Assembly (NCBI GenBank): GCA_031274005.1
Contig: JAISQU010000349.1
Coordinates: 1 to 21,035, forward strand
Direction of reading: 5' to 3'
Source: Spirochaetales bacterium
GTDB taxonomy: Bacteria > Spirochaetota > Spirochaetia > DTKZ01
Length of the DNA: 21,035 nucleotides
Positions within the stretch are counted from its first letter, which is position 1. Each line of letters begins with the position of its first letter. The notes under the pieces were generated by a model. The model did not search any database and was not told where the DNA came from. It saw only the letters and a list, made by a program, of their open reading frames with translations. A program made the translations under genes and the position numbers. Below, piece after piece: positions 6,851 to 16,500 of the stretch.

Positions 6851-7030
6851 ATGAAGAAGGTGGTGCAGTTCGTTCAGGACAGTATAGGAGAAATGAAGAA
6901 GGTTGTCTGGCCTTCCCGCGAAGAGGTTACGGCATCCACCCGTGTTGTTCTTGTTTCAACGGTGCTGTTCGCGGTTGTTTTGGGTATTGTGGATTTTGTC
7001 CTTTTCAAGGGGCTGGACCTGCTCTTTTAA
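6851..7030 (+). CDS. secE: Preprotein translocase subunit SecE
   Basis: This is the small essential clamp of the SecYEG protein-export channel in the inner membrane. The 59-residue protein is of the short, single-span type. It has an amphipathic N-terminal helix with the conserved EMKKVVWPSREEV motif (roughly residues 14-26), then one membrane segment, ASTRVVLVSTVLFAVVLGIV, and a short periplasmic end. ATG 6851 has an excellent AAGGAG five bases upstream. It is followed 22 nt later by nusG, the usual partner, so co-transcription is nearly certain. Confidence 0.94.
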   Translation: MKKVVQFVQDSIGEMKKVVWPSREEVTASTRVVLVSTVLFAVVLGIVDFVLFKGLDLLF

Positions 7031-7052
7031 AGTCAGAAGCAGAAGGAAGACT

Positions 7053-7607
7053 ATGGCAAAAGCGTGGTATGTACTGCATACATACTCAGGATATGAAAAT
7101 AAAATAGAGAAAGCCATCAGAAAAATGGTTCAGGAAGAAAATTTGTCCGAATCCATTTTCGATATCAAAGTTCCGGCGGAACAGGTTGTGGAAATGAAGG
7201 ACGGCAAGAAGAAGGTAACGACCAAGAAATTTCTGCCCGGCTATATTCTTCTTGAGATGGACCTTCCTGAGAGGGAGTGGAAACCCATCTGCTCCCATAT
7301 CAAGAAAATTCCCGGCGTGACGGGTTTTGTCGGTTCTTCGGCGGATTTCAAGCCCCGGCCCATATCGGCCGAAGAGGCGCGGACAATCCTGCAAAAAACC
7401 GGCGAGATCAAGGGCGAAAAGGTTATCAAACCCAAGCAGACTTTTTCTCTGGGAGAAAATGTCCGCATTGTGGAAGGGCCTTTTGATTCTTTTACGGGTA
7501 CGGTCGAGGAAGTCAATATGGAGAAGGCGAAACTGCGGGTTATGGTCGGCATTTTTGGCCGGGCAACGCCCGTGGAGGTGGATTTTCTGCAGGTTGAAAA
7601 GATTTGA
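7053..7607 (+). CDS. nusG: Transcription termination/antitermination factor NusG
   Basis: NusG binds the RNA polymerase clamp, modulates pausing and links RNA polymerase to Rho or to the ribosome. The 184-residue protein has the NGN domain starting at AKAWYVLHTYSGYENKIE, with the conserved KFLPGYILLEM strand. The C-terminal KOW domain shows GENVRIVEGPFDSFTGTVEE. The frame is open upstream into secE. ATG 7053 is chosen because GGAAG precedes it by a few bases and the family start MAKxWYV falls there. It is followed by a 182-nt structured gap before rplK. Confidence 0.96.
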   Translation: MAKAWYVLHTYSGYENKIEKAIRKMVQEENLSESIFDIKVPAEQVVEMKDGKKKVTTKKFLPGYILLEMDLPEREWKPICSHIKKIPGVTGFVGSSADFKPRPISAEEARTILQKTGEIKGEKVIKPKQTFSLGENVRIVEGPFDSFTGTVEEVNMEKAKLRVMVGIFGRATPVEVDFLQVEKI

Positions 7608-7621
7608 CGCAAGGTTATTGC

Positions 7622-7754
7622 CGCGGGAAGCTCACGAGCCTCCCGCGCGCTTATATAACAGAGTTGTTCAGAAACCCGAGGGTTTCCGGATAACTCCAAT
7701 GACTCAGCGTTGCTGAGGAGAAAGCTGGGAGTTCCCGACCGGCGCTTTTGCGCC
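7622..7754 (+). promoter_or_regulatory. Structured leader between nusG and rplK
   Basis: The 182-nt gap holds several hairpins in a row: CGCGGGA/TCCCGCG (7622-7628 with 7641-7647); GAAACC/GGTTTC around 7671-7686; a nested pair with outer arms AACTCC/GGAGTT (7692-7697 with 7728-7733) and inner CTCAGC-GTT-GCTGAG (7703-7717); and GGCGC-TTTT-GCGCC (7741-7754). None is followed by a T-run. Many bacteria control the L11-L1 operon by L1 binding to such a leader, so an autoregulatory target is plausible here. I could not match it to a known L1-site sequence. Confidence 0.45.
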
Positions 7755-7789
7755 CTTACAGGGGACGTTTGTACCACAAAGGAGACTGT

Positions 7790-8227
7790 ATGGCAAAGAA
7801 AAAGATTGCTGTCATCGTAAAACTGCAATGCCCCGCCGGCAAGGCGACGCCCGCGCCGCCCGTAGGCCCGGCTCTTGGCCCTCACGGCGTTTCGGCGCCG
7901 CAGTTTGTCCAGCAGTTCAATGACGCTACCAGAAACGTGGAACCCGGACTTATTCTGCCGGTCGTCATTACTGTGTACTCGGACAAGAGTTTTAGCTTTA
8001 TCACAAAGACGCCGCCGGCCGCTGTGCTGATTAAAAAGGCGCTGGGCTTAGAGACGGCTTCGGCTGAACCGCACAAGACGAAAGTCGGCAAGCTGTCCCG
8101 GGAAAAGCTGCGGGAAATAGCGCAGATTAAACTTCCGGACCTCAACGCGAACGATATTGAAGCCGCGATGAAAATTGTCGCGGGTACGGCCCGGAGCATG
8201 GGCGTTGAAGTGGAGGCCGCGCAATGA
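7790..8227 (+). CDS. rplK: 50S ribosomal protein L11
   Basis: L11 forms the base of the L7/L12 stalk in the GTPase centre and is the target of thiostrepton and RelA-dependent signalling. The 145-residue protein shows the proline-rich hinge PAGKATPAPPVGPALGPHGV (about residues 17-36). The C-terminal rRNA-binding domain has KTPPAAVLIKKALGL and GTARSMGVEV. ATG 7790 has AAAGGAG just upstream; an in-frame ATG at 7748 would add 14 unrelated residues. The segment after GPHGV reads SAPQF, where NIMEF is usual in E. coli. The stop overlaps the rplA ATG (ATGA), indicating coupled translation. Confidence 0.95.
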   Translation: MAKKKIAVIVKLQCPAGKATPAPPVGPALGPHGVSAPQFVQQFNDATRNVEPGLILPVVITVYSDKSFSFITKTPPAAVLIKKALGLETASAEPHKTKVGKLSREKLREIAQIKLPDLNANDIEAAMKIVAGTARSMGVEVEAAQ

Positions 8228-8901
8228 AAAGAGGCAAAAAATACAGCGAAGCCGCCAAAAAATTTAACGCCGCGGAATCGTACGCGCCGGAAAAAGCTGT
8301 CGATATTGTAAAACAGGCGGCCTACGCGAAATTTGACGAAACCGTGGATCTTTCCATCAATCTTTCGCTTAAAAAGAGCCAGACGGTTCGCGATACCCTC
8401 GTTCTGCCGCATCAGTTCAAGGGCGAGAAAAAAATTCTGGTTTTTGCGAAGGGCGATAAGGTGGAAGAGGCGAAGCAGGCCGGCGCCACCTATGTGGGGG
8501 ATGATGATCTTATTGAAAAAATTAAAGGCGGATGGCTTGATTTTGATGTCGCGGTGGCAACGCCCGACATGATGAAAGACGTTGGCCGCCTTGGTCAGAT
8601 ACTGGGCCGCAGGGGGCTTATGCCGAACCCGAAAACCCAGACCGTTACTTTTGATATAAAGGCGGCGGTGAACGAACTCAAGAAAGGCCGGGTTGAATAC
8701 CGTTCCGACAAGACGGGGGCTGTTCACCTTGCTGTCGGCAAGGTTTCGATGGAGGCGCAGGCTGTAGCGGAAAACATTACCACGGTTCTCCATGATATTG
8801 AAAGAAAGCGTCCTGCCGACGCCAAGGGAAATTTCATCAAAACGGTGTATATTTCTTCTACAATGGGTCCCGGGGTGCGGATTTCCCGGGAACAGGAGTA
8901 A
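8224..8901 (+). CDS. rplA: 50S ribosomal protein L1
   Basis: L1 forms the mobile stalk that moves deacylated tRNA out of the E-site. In many bacteria it represses its own L11-L1 mRNA. The 225-residue product starts MKRGKKYSEAAKKF and carries FDETVDLSINL, the insert domain with VRDTLVLPHQFKGEKKILVF, the signature region MKDVGRLGQILGRRGLMPNP, and the closing IKTVYISSTMGPGVRI. The length is close to the family norm (about 230). The start is fixed by the ATGA overlap with rplK. rplJ begins 3 nt after the stop, so L11-L1-L10 form one transcription unit with no room for a separate rplJ leader. Confidence 0.96.
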   Translation: MKRGKKYSEAAKKFNAAESYAPEKAVDIVKQAAYAKFDETVDLSINLSLKKSQTVRDTLVLPHQFKGEKKILVFAKGDKVEEAKQAGATYVGDDDLIEKIKGGWLDFDVAVATPDMMKDVGRLGQILGRRGLMPNPKTQTVTFDIKAAVNELKKGRVEYRSDKTGAVHLAVGKVSMEAQAVAENITTVLHDIERKRPADAKGNFIKTVYISSTMGPGVRISREQE

Positions 8902-8904
8902 AGT

Positions 8905-9441
8905 ATGACTGAGCATGTAACAAAACCCCAGCCTTATAAGGTCGAGGCGGTGAAGAGCCTCAGGGAAAAATTCAGCGGATATTCGGGATATATTTTTACC
9001 GATTACCGCGGCCTGAGCGTTGAGCAGATAACCAGCCTGCGCGGCGTTTTACGCAAGCTGAACGCAGAGTACAAGGTTGTCAAGAACAATTTCGCGGAGA
9101 TTGCCTTCAAAGAGCTGTCCCAGCCGGATGTAGCTTCTTACCTTGTGGGGCCCACGGCAATCGCCCTGTCGAAAGACGAAGCAAGCCAGGTGGCCAAATC
9201 TATCCTTGAGTTTGGCAAAGAAACAAGCCTCAGGATCAGGGGCGGCCTTGTTGACGGGCAGGTTTTTAACGGTAAGCAGATGGAGGAGTTCTCCAGGCTG
9301 CCTTCCCGGGCGGATCTTATCGCGCAACTCATGGGTACGATGAACGCTCCGGTACAGCGCCTTGCCTGCGCGATGAGCGGGGTTGCGGGCAAACTGGTTC
9401 GTACCCTTGCGGCGGTGGCGGACAAAAAGAAATCGGAATAG
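8905..9441 (+). CDS. rplJ: 50S ribosomal protein L10
   Basis: L10 connects the ribosomal GTPase centre with L7/L12 dimers. The 178-residue protein has the expected N-terminal rRNA-binding part (KVEAVKSLREKFSGYSGYIF, DYRGLSVEQI, LRGVLRKLNAEYKVVKNN). A C-terminal helix (LIAQLMGTMNAPVQRLACAM) provides the L12 N-terminal domain docking sites. The ribosome binding site AGGAG overlaps the end of rplA, and ATG 8905 is the only sensible start. A 103-nt gap separates it from rplL. The L10-leader autoregulation known from E. coli has no obvious place here because rplA abuts rplJ. Confidence 0.95.
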   Translation: MTEHVTKPQPYKVEAVKSLREKFSGYSGYIFTDYRGLSVEQITSLRGVLRKLNAEYKVVKNNFAEIAFKELSQPDVASYLVGPTAIALSKDEASQVAKSILEFGKETSLRIRGGLVDGQVFNGKQMEEFSRLPSRADLIAQLMGTMNAPVQRLACAMSGVAGKLVRTLAAVADKKKSE

Positions 9442-9544
9442 GGGCCGCGTAGCGGTCTTGAGGAAAACGGGCGGGTTAGCCTTCTACCGATGTGTTGCGC
9501 GCTATCCCGAAGCCTGAAAAATATGTGAAAAAAAAGGAGATAAT

Positions 9545-9931
9545 ATGGCAACACTTACAAAAGAGGAAGTCCTCGATGCTATCGCGGGCATGACAGTTCT
9601 TGAAGTGTCTGAACTGGTAAAAATGATGGAAGAGAAGTTTGGCGTTACGGCCGCCGCTCCTGTTGCGGTGGCCGCCCCCGGCGCCGGCGCGGCCGCTCCC
9701 GCAGCCGCCGTGGAGGAGAAAACCGAGTTTACGGTTAAACTTAGCGCTATCGGCGAGAAAAAAATCGAAGTCATTAAAGCCGTTCGCGCCGTCGTTCCCG
9801 GCCTCGGCCTTAAGGAAGCGAAGGACCTCGTTGAGGGCCTCGGCGTTATAAAAGAAAATGCTTCAAAGGATGAGTCTGCCAGCATCAAGAAAGCTCTTGA
9901 AGATGCCGGTGCAAAAGTTGAAGTTCAGTAA
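9545..9931 (+). CDS. rplL: 50S ribosomal protein L7/L12
   Basis: This is the stalk protein, present in several copies per ribosome, that recruits translation factors. The 128-residue protein has the N-terminal dimerisation part (about 1-32), an Ala/Pro-rich flexible hinge (AAAPVAVAAPGAGAAAPAAA), and the compact C-terminal domain with EFTVKLSAIGEKKIEVIKAV, GLGLKEAKDLVE and a C-terminal AGAKVEVQ. AAGGAG sits five nt before ATG 9545, a very strong site that fits the need for extra copies relative to L10. It is followed by an attenuator-like hairpin before rpoB. Confidence 0.97.
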   Translation: MATLTKEEVLDAIAGMTVLEVSELVKMMEEKFGVTAAAPVAVAAPGAGAAAPAAAVEEKTEFTVKLSAIGEKKIEVIKAVRAVVPGLGLKEAKDLVEGLGVIKENASKDESASIKKALEDAGAKVEVQ

Positions 9932-9967
9932 GAACGTTTTGTATCACAGTATAGTCGTCTCATTAAA

Positions 9968-9999
9968 CCACCGGAACACTCGGTTTCGGTGGCTCTTTG
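9968..9999 (+). promoter_or_regulatory. Attenuator-like hairpin between rplL and rpoB
   Basis: CCACCGGAA (9968-9976), a 7-nt loop and TTTCGGTGG (9984-9992) form a 9-bp stem with one G-U pair. It is followed by the short pyrimidine-rich CTCTTTG. The hairpin lies 36 nt after rplL and 71 nt before rpoB. A partial terminator here would explain lower expression of polymerase than of L7/L12, as known for the E. coli rplL-rpoB gap. The T-run is weak, so full termination is unlikely. Confidence 0.55.
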
Positions 10000-10062
10000 T
10001 TTCCGGGCTGGGCCGTGCTGAACGCGGCGAATCAGCCTTAGCTTCCCGGGAGGGGTTAATCT

Positions 10063-13000
10063 ATGTTCGATAGAAATACCGTTATCAAGCGCGAATATGT
10101 CGGGAAAGATCGTCCCGATGTGATGGAACTGCCTAACCTGATTGACATTCAGCTCTCTTCGTATGAAAGATTTCTTCAAAAGGAGTGGCTCGCCTCAGGA
10201 AAGCCGCTAAGAACCCAGGGGCTGGAGGAAGTGTTTCAGTCAATCTTTCCCATCGAAAGTCAGAATGAAGTTATGAGGCTGGAGTACGACCATTACACCC
10301 TTGAGGATGAGAACCTGAAACTCTCGGAGGCGGAATGCAAGCAGAAAGGTCTTACCTACGCTGTGCCCATCAAAGCCCGCATCAATCTGGTGTTTCTTGA
10401 GAGCGGTGAGATCCGGCAAAAAGAAATCTATATGGGGGATATACCCCTTATGACGGACCGCGGTACCTTTATCATCAACGGCGCCGAGCGGGTTGTCGTG
10501 TCGCAGATCCATCGTTCCCCGGGCGTCATTTTTTCTCATGAGAAAGGCGTGTATTCCTCGCGGATTATTCCCTACCGGGGATCCTGGCTTGAGTTTGAAA
10601 TTGATCAGAAAAAAGAACTTATTTACGCGAAAGTCGACAGAAAAAAGCGCATTTTGGGAACCCTGTTTCTGCGCGCTCTGGGCTACCAGAGCCGCGAAGA
10701 GATTATTTCCCTTTTCTATACAACCGAAACCCTTGCTGTAAAGGACAATCCTGATGTCAAGGAAGCTCTGGCGGGCAAGATTCTTGCCAGGGCCATTTTC
10801 CTGGAGGAAGAGGGGCAGACAAAAAAGCTGTATCCCGCGGGCGAGAAGCTGCATCCCCACGATATTGACGATCTCGTGCGCCTGGGTATCAAAGAAATCA
10901 CTGTTATCGATTTTGAGGCCGAAGGGTCTCTTGATTCGCAGATTCTCCTGAAGTGTTTTGAGCGTGAAGACGCGAAGTTTACCCTTCCGGAATCCGGCAG
11001 CGACGAGCCGACGCGGGACGATTCGCTTGCCCAGGTGTACAGCGTACTCATGCCCGGCGAGCCCATCACCATTGAAAACGCCGAGAAGGATTTTAACTCA
11101 ATGTTTTTCAGCGCCCGCCGCTACGACCTTGGGCGGGTGGGCCGTTACAAGCTGAACAAAAAGTTCGACTACACCAGTCCGGACGACTCGCACCTCCTGA
11201 CCAAAGACGACATTGTGAACACGATGAAATACCTCATCAAGGTATATATAGGGGCGGCAAATGTTGATGATATTGACCACCTGGGGAACAGGAGGGTTCG
11301 TTCGGTAGGCGAGCTTCTGGCGAATCAGCTGAAAACGGCGTTTTCCCGTATGGAAAGAATCGCCAAAGAGCGGATGTCCCTTAAAGAGACAGAGACGATT
11401 AAGCCCCAGGATCTTATTTCGATAAAGCCTATAGTCGCCGCGATAAAAGAATTTTTCGGATCCAGCCAGCTTTCCCAGTTCATGGATCAGGTAAACCCCT
11501 TGTCGGAGCTGACCCATAAACGCAGGCTCAACGCTCTGGGGCCCGGCGGCCTTTCCCGTGACAGGGCGGGCTTTGAGGTGCGTGATGTTCATTATACCCA
11601 CTACGGCCGCATGTGCCCTATAGAGACGCCCGAAGGCCCGAATATCGGCCTTATCGTATCCCTGGCTAACTATACACGGGTAAACGATTACGGTTTCCTC
11701 GAAACTCCCTATCGCACGGTTGAAAACGGCAAAGTTACCGACAAGATTGAATATCTGTCCGCCATGGACGAGGAAAAATATTACATCGCTCAGGCGAACG
11801 CCCGTATTGACGGCAGGGGTAACTTTTTGGATGACCAGGTATCTGTGCGGCGGGCGGGCGACTATACGACGCGGTTGCCCAAAGAGATACAGTATATGGA
11901 CGTTTCGCCCAAGCAGATTATTTCGGTATCAGCCTCGCTGATTCCCTTTCTGGAGCACGACGATGCGAACAGGGCGCTTATGGGTTCGAACATGCAGCGC
12001 CAGGCGGTTCCTCTTGTGTTTCCCGAACCTCCCCGTGTGGGAACAGGCATGGAGTCCAAGTGCGCCTATGATTCCGGCGTTTTTGTCAAAGCCCGGCGCG
12101 ACGGGGTTGTTGAGTATGTCTCTTCGACCAAAGTCATTGTTAAACCGGCAAAGGCTCTTGATCCCAATGACAAGGACGAGTTTGACCTTCTGAAATACCA
12201 GAAAACAAACCAGGATACCTGCTACATCCAGAAACCTGTTGTCAAACTGGGGCAGAAACTCAAAAAAGGAGATGTTATTGCCGACGGGCCGGCAACCTTC
12301 AAGGGTGAGCTTGCTTTGGGACGGAACGTGCTGGTCGGTTTTGTGCCCTGGAACGGCTATAACTATGAGGACGCCATCCTTATTTCCGAGAAAATTGTTA
12401 AAGAGGATATTTTTACCTCTGTCCATATCAAGGAGTTTCTGGTTGACGTCCGGGAGACCAAACTTGGACCTGAGAAGATTACCCGTGATATTCCCAACAT
12501 AGGCGAAAAGGCCCTTGACCAGCTTGACGAGGAAGGAATTATCCGCATCGGCGCGAAGGTCAAATCGGGTTCAATCCTGGTGGGTAAGGTAACGCCCAAG
12601 AGCGAGACCGAGACGACTCCGGAGTTCAAGCTCCTTAACTCGATATTCGGCGAGAAGGCCAAGGAAGTGCGGGACACAAGTTTGAGGATTCCGCACGGCA
12701 CCGAGGGAACGGTTATCGATGTCCAGCGTCTGCGCCGCTCCGAGGGCGACGACCTTTCTCCGGGCGTGGACGAGGTTGTCAAGGTTCTGATCGCTACCAA
12801 GCGCAAACTTCAGGAAGGCGACAAGATGGCGGGCCGGCACGGTAACAAGGGCGTTATCGCGCGGGTTCTTCCCGAAGAAGATATGCCGTATATGGCCGAC
12901 GGGACTCCCCTTGAGATATGCCTCAACCCTTTGGGCGTTCCTTCGCGTATGAACCTGGGGCAGCTTCTTGAGACTATGCTGGGCTGGGCCGCGCTGGGCA

Positions 13001-13563
13001 AGAACGAATGGTACGCGACGCCGGTTTTTGAATCGGCCGGCAATGAGGAGATCGCTTCTCTTCTGAAATCAGCCGGACTGCCTTCCGGTTCAAAGACTGT
13101 TCTCTACGACGGGCGTACGGGAGAGGCTTTTAAGAATCCGGTTATGGTGGGCTGTATGTATATGCTCAAACTGCACCATCTGGTTGACGACAAGATGCAC
13201 GCCCGCTCGACGGGGCCGTACTCGCTGGTGACCCAGCAGCCTCTGGGCGGCAAGGCGCAGTTCGGCGGTCAGAGGCTGGGAGAGATGGAAGTGTGGGCGC
13301 TTGAGGCTTATGGCGCGGCTAATACCCTGCAGGAACTTTTGACGATCAAGTCCGATGATATGACCGGGCGTACCAAGATATACGAAAGCATAGTCAAGGG
13401 AGAGCCGTCCACGGCGGCGGGCGTTCCCGAATCTTTCAATGTGCTTGTGCAGGAACTCCGGGGGCTTGCTCTTGATATTTCGATACGGGATTCAAAAATG
13501 AAGGCTATTCCCCTTACCGAAAGGGACGAGGAACTCATCAACCGGCAGGGAAGCAATTTCTAG
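10063..13563 (+). CDS. rpoB: DNA-directed RNA polymerase subunit beta
   Basis: This is the catalytic-core beta subunit, 1166 residues. Recognised parts are the N-terminal lobe (LPNLIDIQLSSYERFLQKEW), the rifampicin region GSSQLSQFMDQVNPLSE near residues 465-495, VRDVHYTHYGRMCPIETPEG, the active-site loop GDKMAGRHGNKGV from residue 919, and the C-terminal GGKAQFGGQRLGEMEVWALE. In the rifampicin region the sequence reads HKRRLNALGPGG, so residue 490, equivalent to E. coli Ser531, is Asn. This is linked to natural rifampicin resistance in spirochaetes. The protein is shorter than E. coli beta (1342) because it lacks the large lineage inserts. ATG 10063 has GGGAGGGG about 10 nt upstream. rpoC follows 15 nt later. 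Confidence 0.98.
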   Translation: MFDRNTVIKREYVGKDRPDVMELPNLIDIQLSSYERFLQKEWLASGKPLRTQGLEEVFQSIFPIESQNEVMRLEYDHYTLEDENLKLSEAECKQKGLTYAVPIKARINLVFLESGEIRQKEIYMGDIPLMTDRGTFIINGAERVVVSQIHRSPGVIFSHEKGVYSSRIIPYRGSWLEFEIDQKKELIYAKVDRKKRILGTLFLRALGYQSREEIISLFYTTETLAVKDNPDVKEALAGKILARAIFLEEEGQTKKLYPAGEKLHPHDIDDLVRLGIKEITVIDFEAEGSLDSQILLKCFEREDAKFTLPESGSDEPTRDDSLAQVYSVLMPGEPITIENAEKDFNSMFFSARRYDLGRVGRYKLNKKFDYTSPDDSHLLTKDDIVNTMKYLIKVYIGAANVDDIDHLGNRRVRSVGELLANQLKTAFSRMERIAKERMSLKETETIKPQDLISIKPIVAAIKEFFGSSQLSQFMDQVNPLSELTHKRRLNALGPGGLSRDRAGFEVRDVHYTHYGRMCPIETPEGPNIGLIVSLANYTRVNDYGFLETPYRTVENGKVTDKIEYLSAMDEEKYYIAQANARIDGRGNFLDDQVSVRRAGDYTTRLPKEIQYMDVSPKQIISVSASLIPFLEHDDANRALMGSNMQRQAVPLVFPEPPRVGTGMESKCAYDSGVFVKARRDGVVEYVSSTKVIVKPAKALDPNDKDEFDLLKYQKTNQDTCYIQKPVVKLGQKLKKGDVIADGPATFKGELALGRNVLVGFVPWNGYNYEDAILISEKIVKEDIFTSVHIKEFLVDVRETKLGPEKITRDIPNIGEKALDQLDEEGIIRIGAKVKSGSILVGKVTPKSETETTPEFKLLNSIFGEKAKEVRDTSLRIPHGTEGTVIDVQRLRRSEGDDLSPGVDEVVKVLIATKRKLQEGDKMAGRHGNKGVIARVLPEEDMPYMADGTPLEICLNPLGVPSRMNLGQLLETMLGWAALGKNEWYATPVFESAGNEEIASLLKSAGLPSGSKTVLYDGRTGEAFKNPVMVGCMYMLKLHHLVDDKMHARSTGPYSLVTQQPLGGKAQFGGQRLGEMEVWALEAYGAANTLQELLTIKSDDMTGRTKIYESIVKGEPSTAAGVPESFNVLVQELRGLALDISIRDSKMKAIPLTERDEELINRQGSNF

Positions 13564-13578
13564 GGAGGCGTAGATTTT

Positions 13579-16500
13579 ATGAGAGACATTCAGGATTTCG
13601 ATTCCATTATGATTCAGCTCGCGTCGCCGGAGAAAATCCGGGCGTGGAGCTATGGGGAAGTCAAGAAGCCTGAAACGATAAACTACCGTACTTTGCGGCC
13701 GGAAAAAGACGGCCTGTTCTGCGAGCGTATTTTCGGAACCACAAAGGAATGGGAGTGCTACTGCGGCAAGTTTAAGTCAATCCGCTACAAGGGAGTCATT
13801 TGCGACCGCTGCGGCGTTGAGGTTACTCACTTCAAGGTGCGCCGCGAAAGGATGGGCCATATTGAGCTTGCCTCTCCTGTTTCGCATATCTGGTACTACC
13901 GTTCTGTGCCTTCCCGTATGGGGCTGCTTTTGGACCTGACCATAGCGGCGCTGAAAGCGGTACTCTACTACGAAAAGTATATTGTCATGGATACCGGCGA
14001 TACCGACCTGAAAAAGATGGATCTTCTGACTGAGGAAGAGTACAACGAGGCCAAGGATCGTTACGGCATGTCCTTCACCGCCGGCATTGGGGCTGAGGCC
14101 ATCCGCACGCTTCTTGAGAATCTTGATCTTGACGCTCTTTCGGCGGGACTGCGCGCCACGATGATTGAAAAGGGCAGCAAGGCGGACAAACGCCTTTTGA
14201 AGCGTATTGAAATCGTAGAGCACTTCCGCGATTCCGGCAACCGTCCTGAATGGATGATACTCGATGTGGTTCCCGTTATTCCGCCGGAACTGCGGCCCAT
14301 GGTGCAGCTTGACGGCGGGCGTTTTGCCACCAGCGATTTGAACGACCTGTACCGCCGCGTTATAAACCGGAACAACCGCCTGAAAAGGCTTATGGTTCTG
14401 AACGCGCCTGATATTATTATCCGCAACGAAAAGCGTATGCTGCAGGAAGCGGTGGACGCCCTTTTTGACAACTCCAAGAAAAAGCGGGTGGTCAAGGGCG
14501 CTTCAAACCGGCCGCTGAAGTCCCTGTCGGATATGCTCAAGGGAAAGCAGGGCCGGTTCCGCCAGAACCTTCTGGGTAAGCGCGTTGACTATTCGGGCCG
14601 CTCGGTTATTGTGGTTGGGCCGGAACTTAAACTCCACCAGTGCGGGCTTCCCACAAAAATGGCTCTGGAGCTCTACAAGCCCTTCATCATGAAGAAACTC
14701 GTCGAGAAGGACGTTGTTTACAATATCAAAAAGGCCAAGACCCTTGTTGAAACCGAAAGTCCCGAGGTCTGGCAGATTCTGGACGATGTTGTCAGGGAAC
14801 ATCCGGTTCTTCTGAACCGCGCGCCGACCCTGCACCGTCTGGGTATTCAGGCTTTTGAACCCATCCTTGTTGACGGCAAAGCGATCAAGCTGCATCCTCT
14901 TGTGTGCCACGCTTTCAACGCCGACTTTGACGGAGACCAGATGGCTGTCCACGTTCCTTTGACGCAGGCCGCCCAGATCGAATGCTGGACTCTGATGCTT
15001 TCGGCGAAAAATCTGCTGAACCCCGCCAACGGAACTCCTGTTGTGTTTCCGTCGCAGGATATTGTTTTGGGGGTTTACTATTTGTCAAAGGATAAACCCG
15101 GGGCGAAAGGCGAGGGCAAGAGATTCAGCAGTAAGGAAGAAGTCCTTCTGGCCTTGGATGCGCAGGCTATTGATTACGGCGCGATGATAAAAGTGCCGTA
15201 TGAGGGCCGCCTCATCGAAACCACGGCGGGCCGGCTTATCATGAACGAGGGCTTTCCCGAAGGGGTTGAATACATCAATTATACTATGGGCGACAAGGAA
15301 ATCAAAAATGTTATAGCGAAGGTCTACGCGGACCAGGGCGCCTATACCACGGTTTGTATGCTCGACTCCATCAAGGATATGGGTTTTAAATACGCTACTG
15401 TTTTCGGCGCGACCATAGGGGTAGAGGATGTCCTTATTCCCGGCATCAAGAAGGAAATGATTGAAAAGGCCAACGCGGAGGTCGCCGGAATCCAGCAGCA
15501 ATACCAGCACGGCCACATTACCCAGGAGGAGCGTTACAACCGCGTCGTCGAAGTGTGGTCAAAGACAAACGATGATCTTACCGCTGAGATGATGCGGGAG
15601 TTAAAAGAAGACCAGGGCGGTTTTAACCCTGTGTATATGATGGCTAACTCAGGCGCGCGCGGTTCCAAGAGCCAGATTCGTCAGCTTGCCGGTATGCGCG
15701 GCCTTATGGCAAAACCGTCGGGCGACATTATTGAGCTGCCTATTCGCTCTAACTTCAAAGAAGGTCTTTCTGTTATTGAGTTCTTCATCTCGACAAACGG
15801 AGCGCGCAAGGGTTTGGCCGATACGGCCCTGAAAACCGCGGACGCCGGATACCTTACCCGCCGCCTTGTGGATATAGCGCAGGATGTTGTTGTTAACGAG
15901 GAGGACTGCGATACGATTAACGGTCTTGAAATGAGGGCCTTGAAGGACGGCGAGGAAATTATAGAAACCCTTGCGGACCGCATCTCCGGCCGCTTTACCC
16001 TTGAGAGGGTAAAGCATCCCATTACAGGCGAAGTGATAGTCGATGTCAACGAACTGGTAACCAACGAAAAGGCTGAACAAATTGAGGCAGCCGGTATTGA
16101 AAGTGTGCGCATCAGAACTGTTTTTACCTGCGAGGCGGAGTACGGCGTATGCAAAAAGTGTTACGGCAGGAACCTCGCCACAAACAAAACCGTGGAAATA
16201 GGCGAAGCCGTGGGAATTATCGCGGCTCAGTCCATAGGCCAGCCGGGTACCCAGCTTACCATGAGAACCTTCCATATCGGCGGGGCTGCGACAAAGGCTT
16301 CGGAAGAGAACAAGATTTATTTGAAGTACCCTGTGAAGGTCAGGGAAATTCAGGGAATAACCGTAACGCTGGAAACCGGCGAGGCCGTGTTTACCCGGCG
16401 CGGCTATGTTCTGGTAAATCGCATTCTGGAATCCCTGGAAATTCAGAAGGGCGACAGGCTGCACTTTCACGACGGAGACAAGGTTGTCAAGGGCCAGAAT

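Noticed and set aside
6903..7052. N-terminal extension of nusG into secE
   Set aside because: The extra 50 residues overlap secE in another frame and are not part of NusG; ATG 7053 gives the normal protein start.
7882..8916. 344-codon minus-strand frame opposite rplK and rplA
   Set aside because: Both ribosomal protein genes are certain on the plus strand; the antisense product shows no domain.
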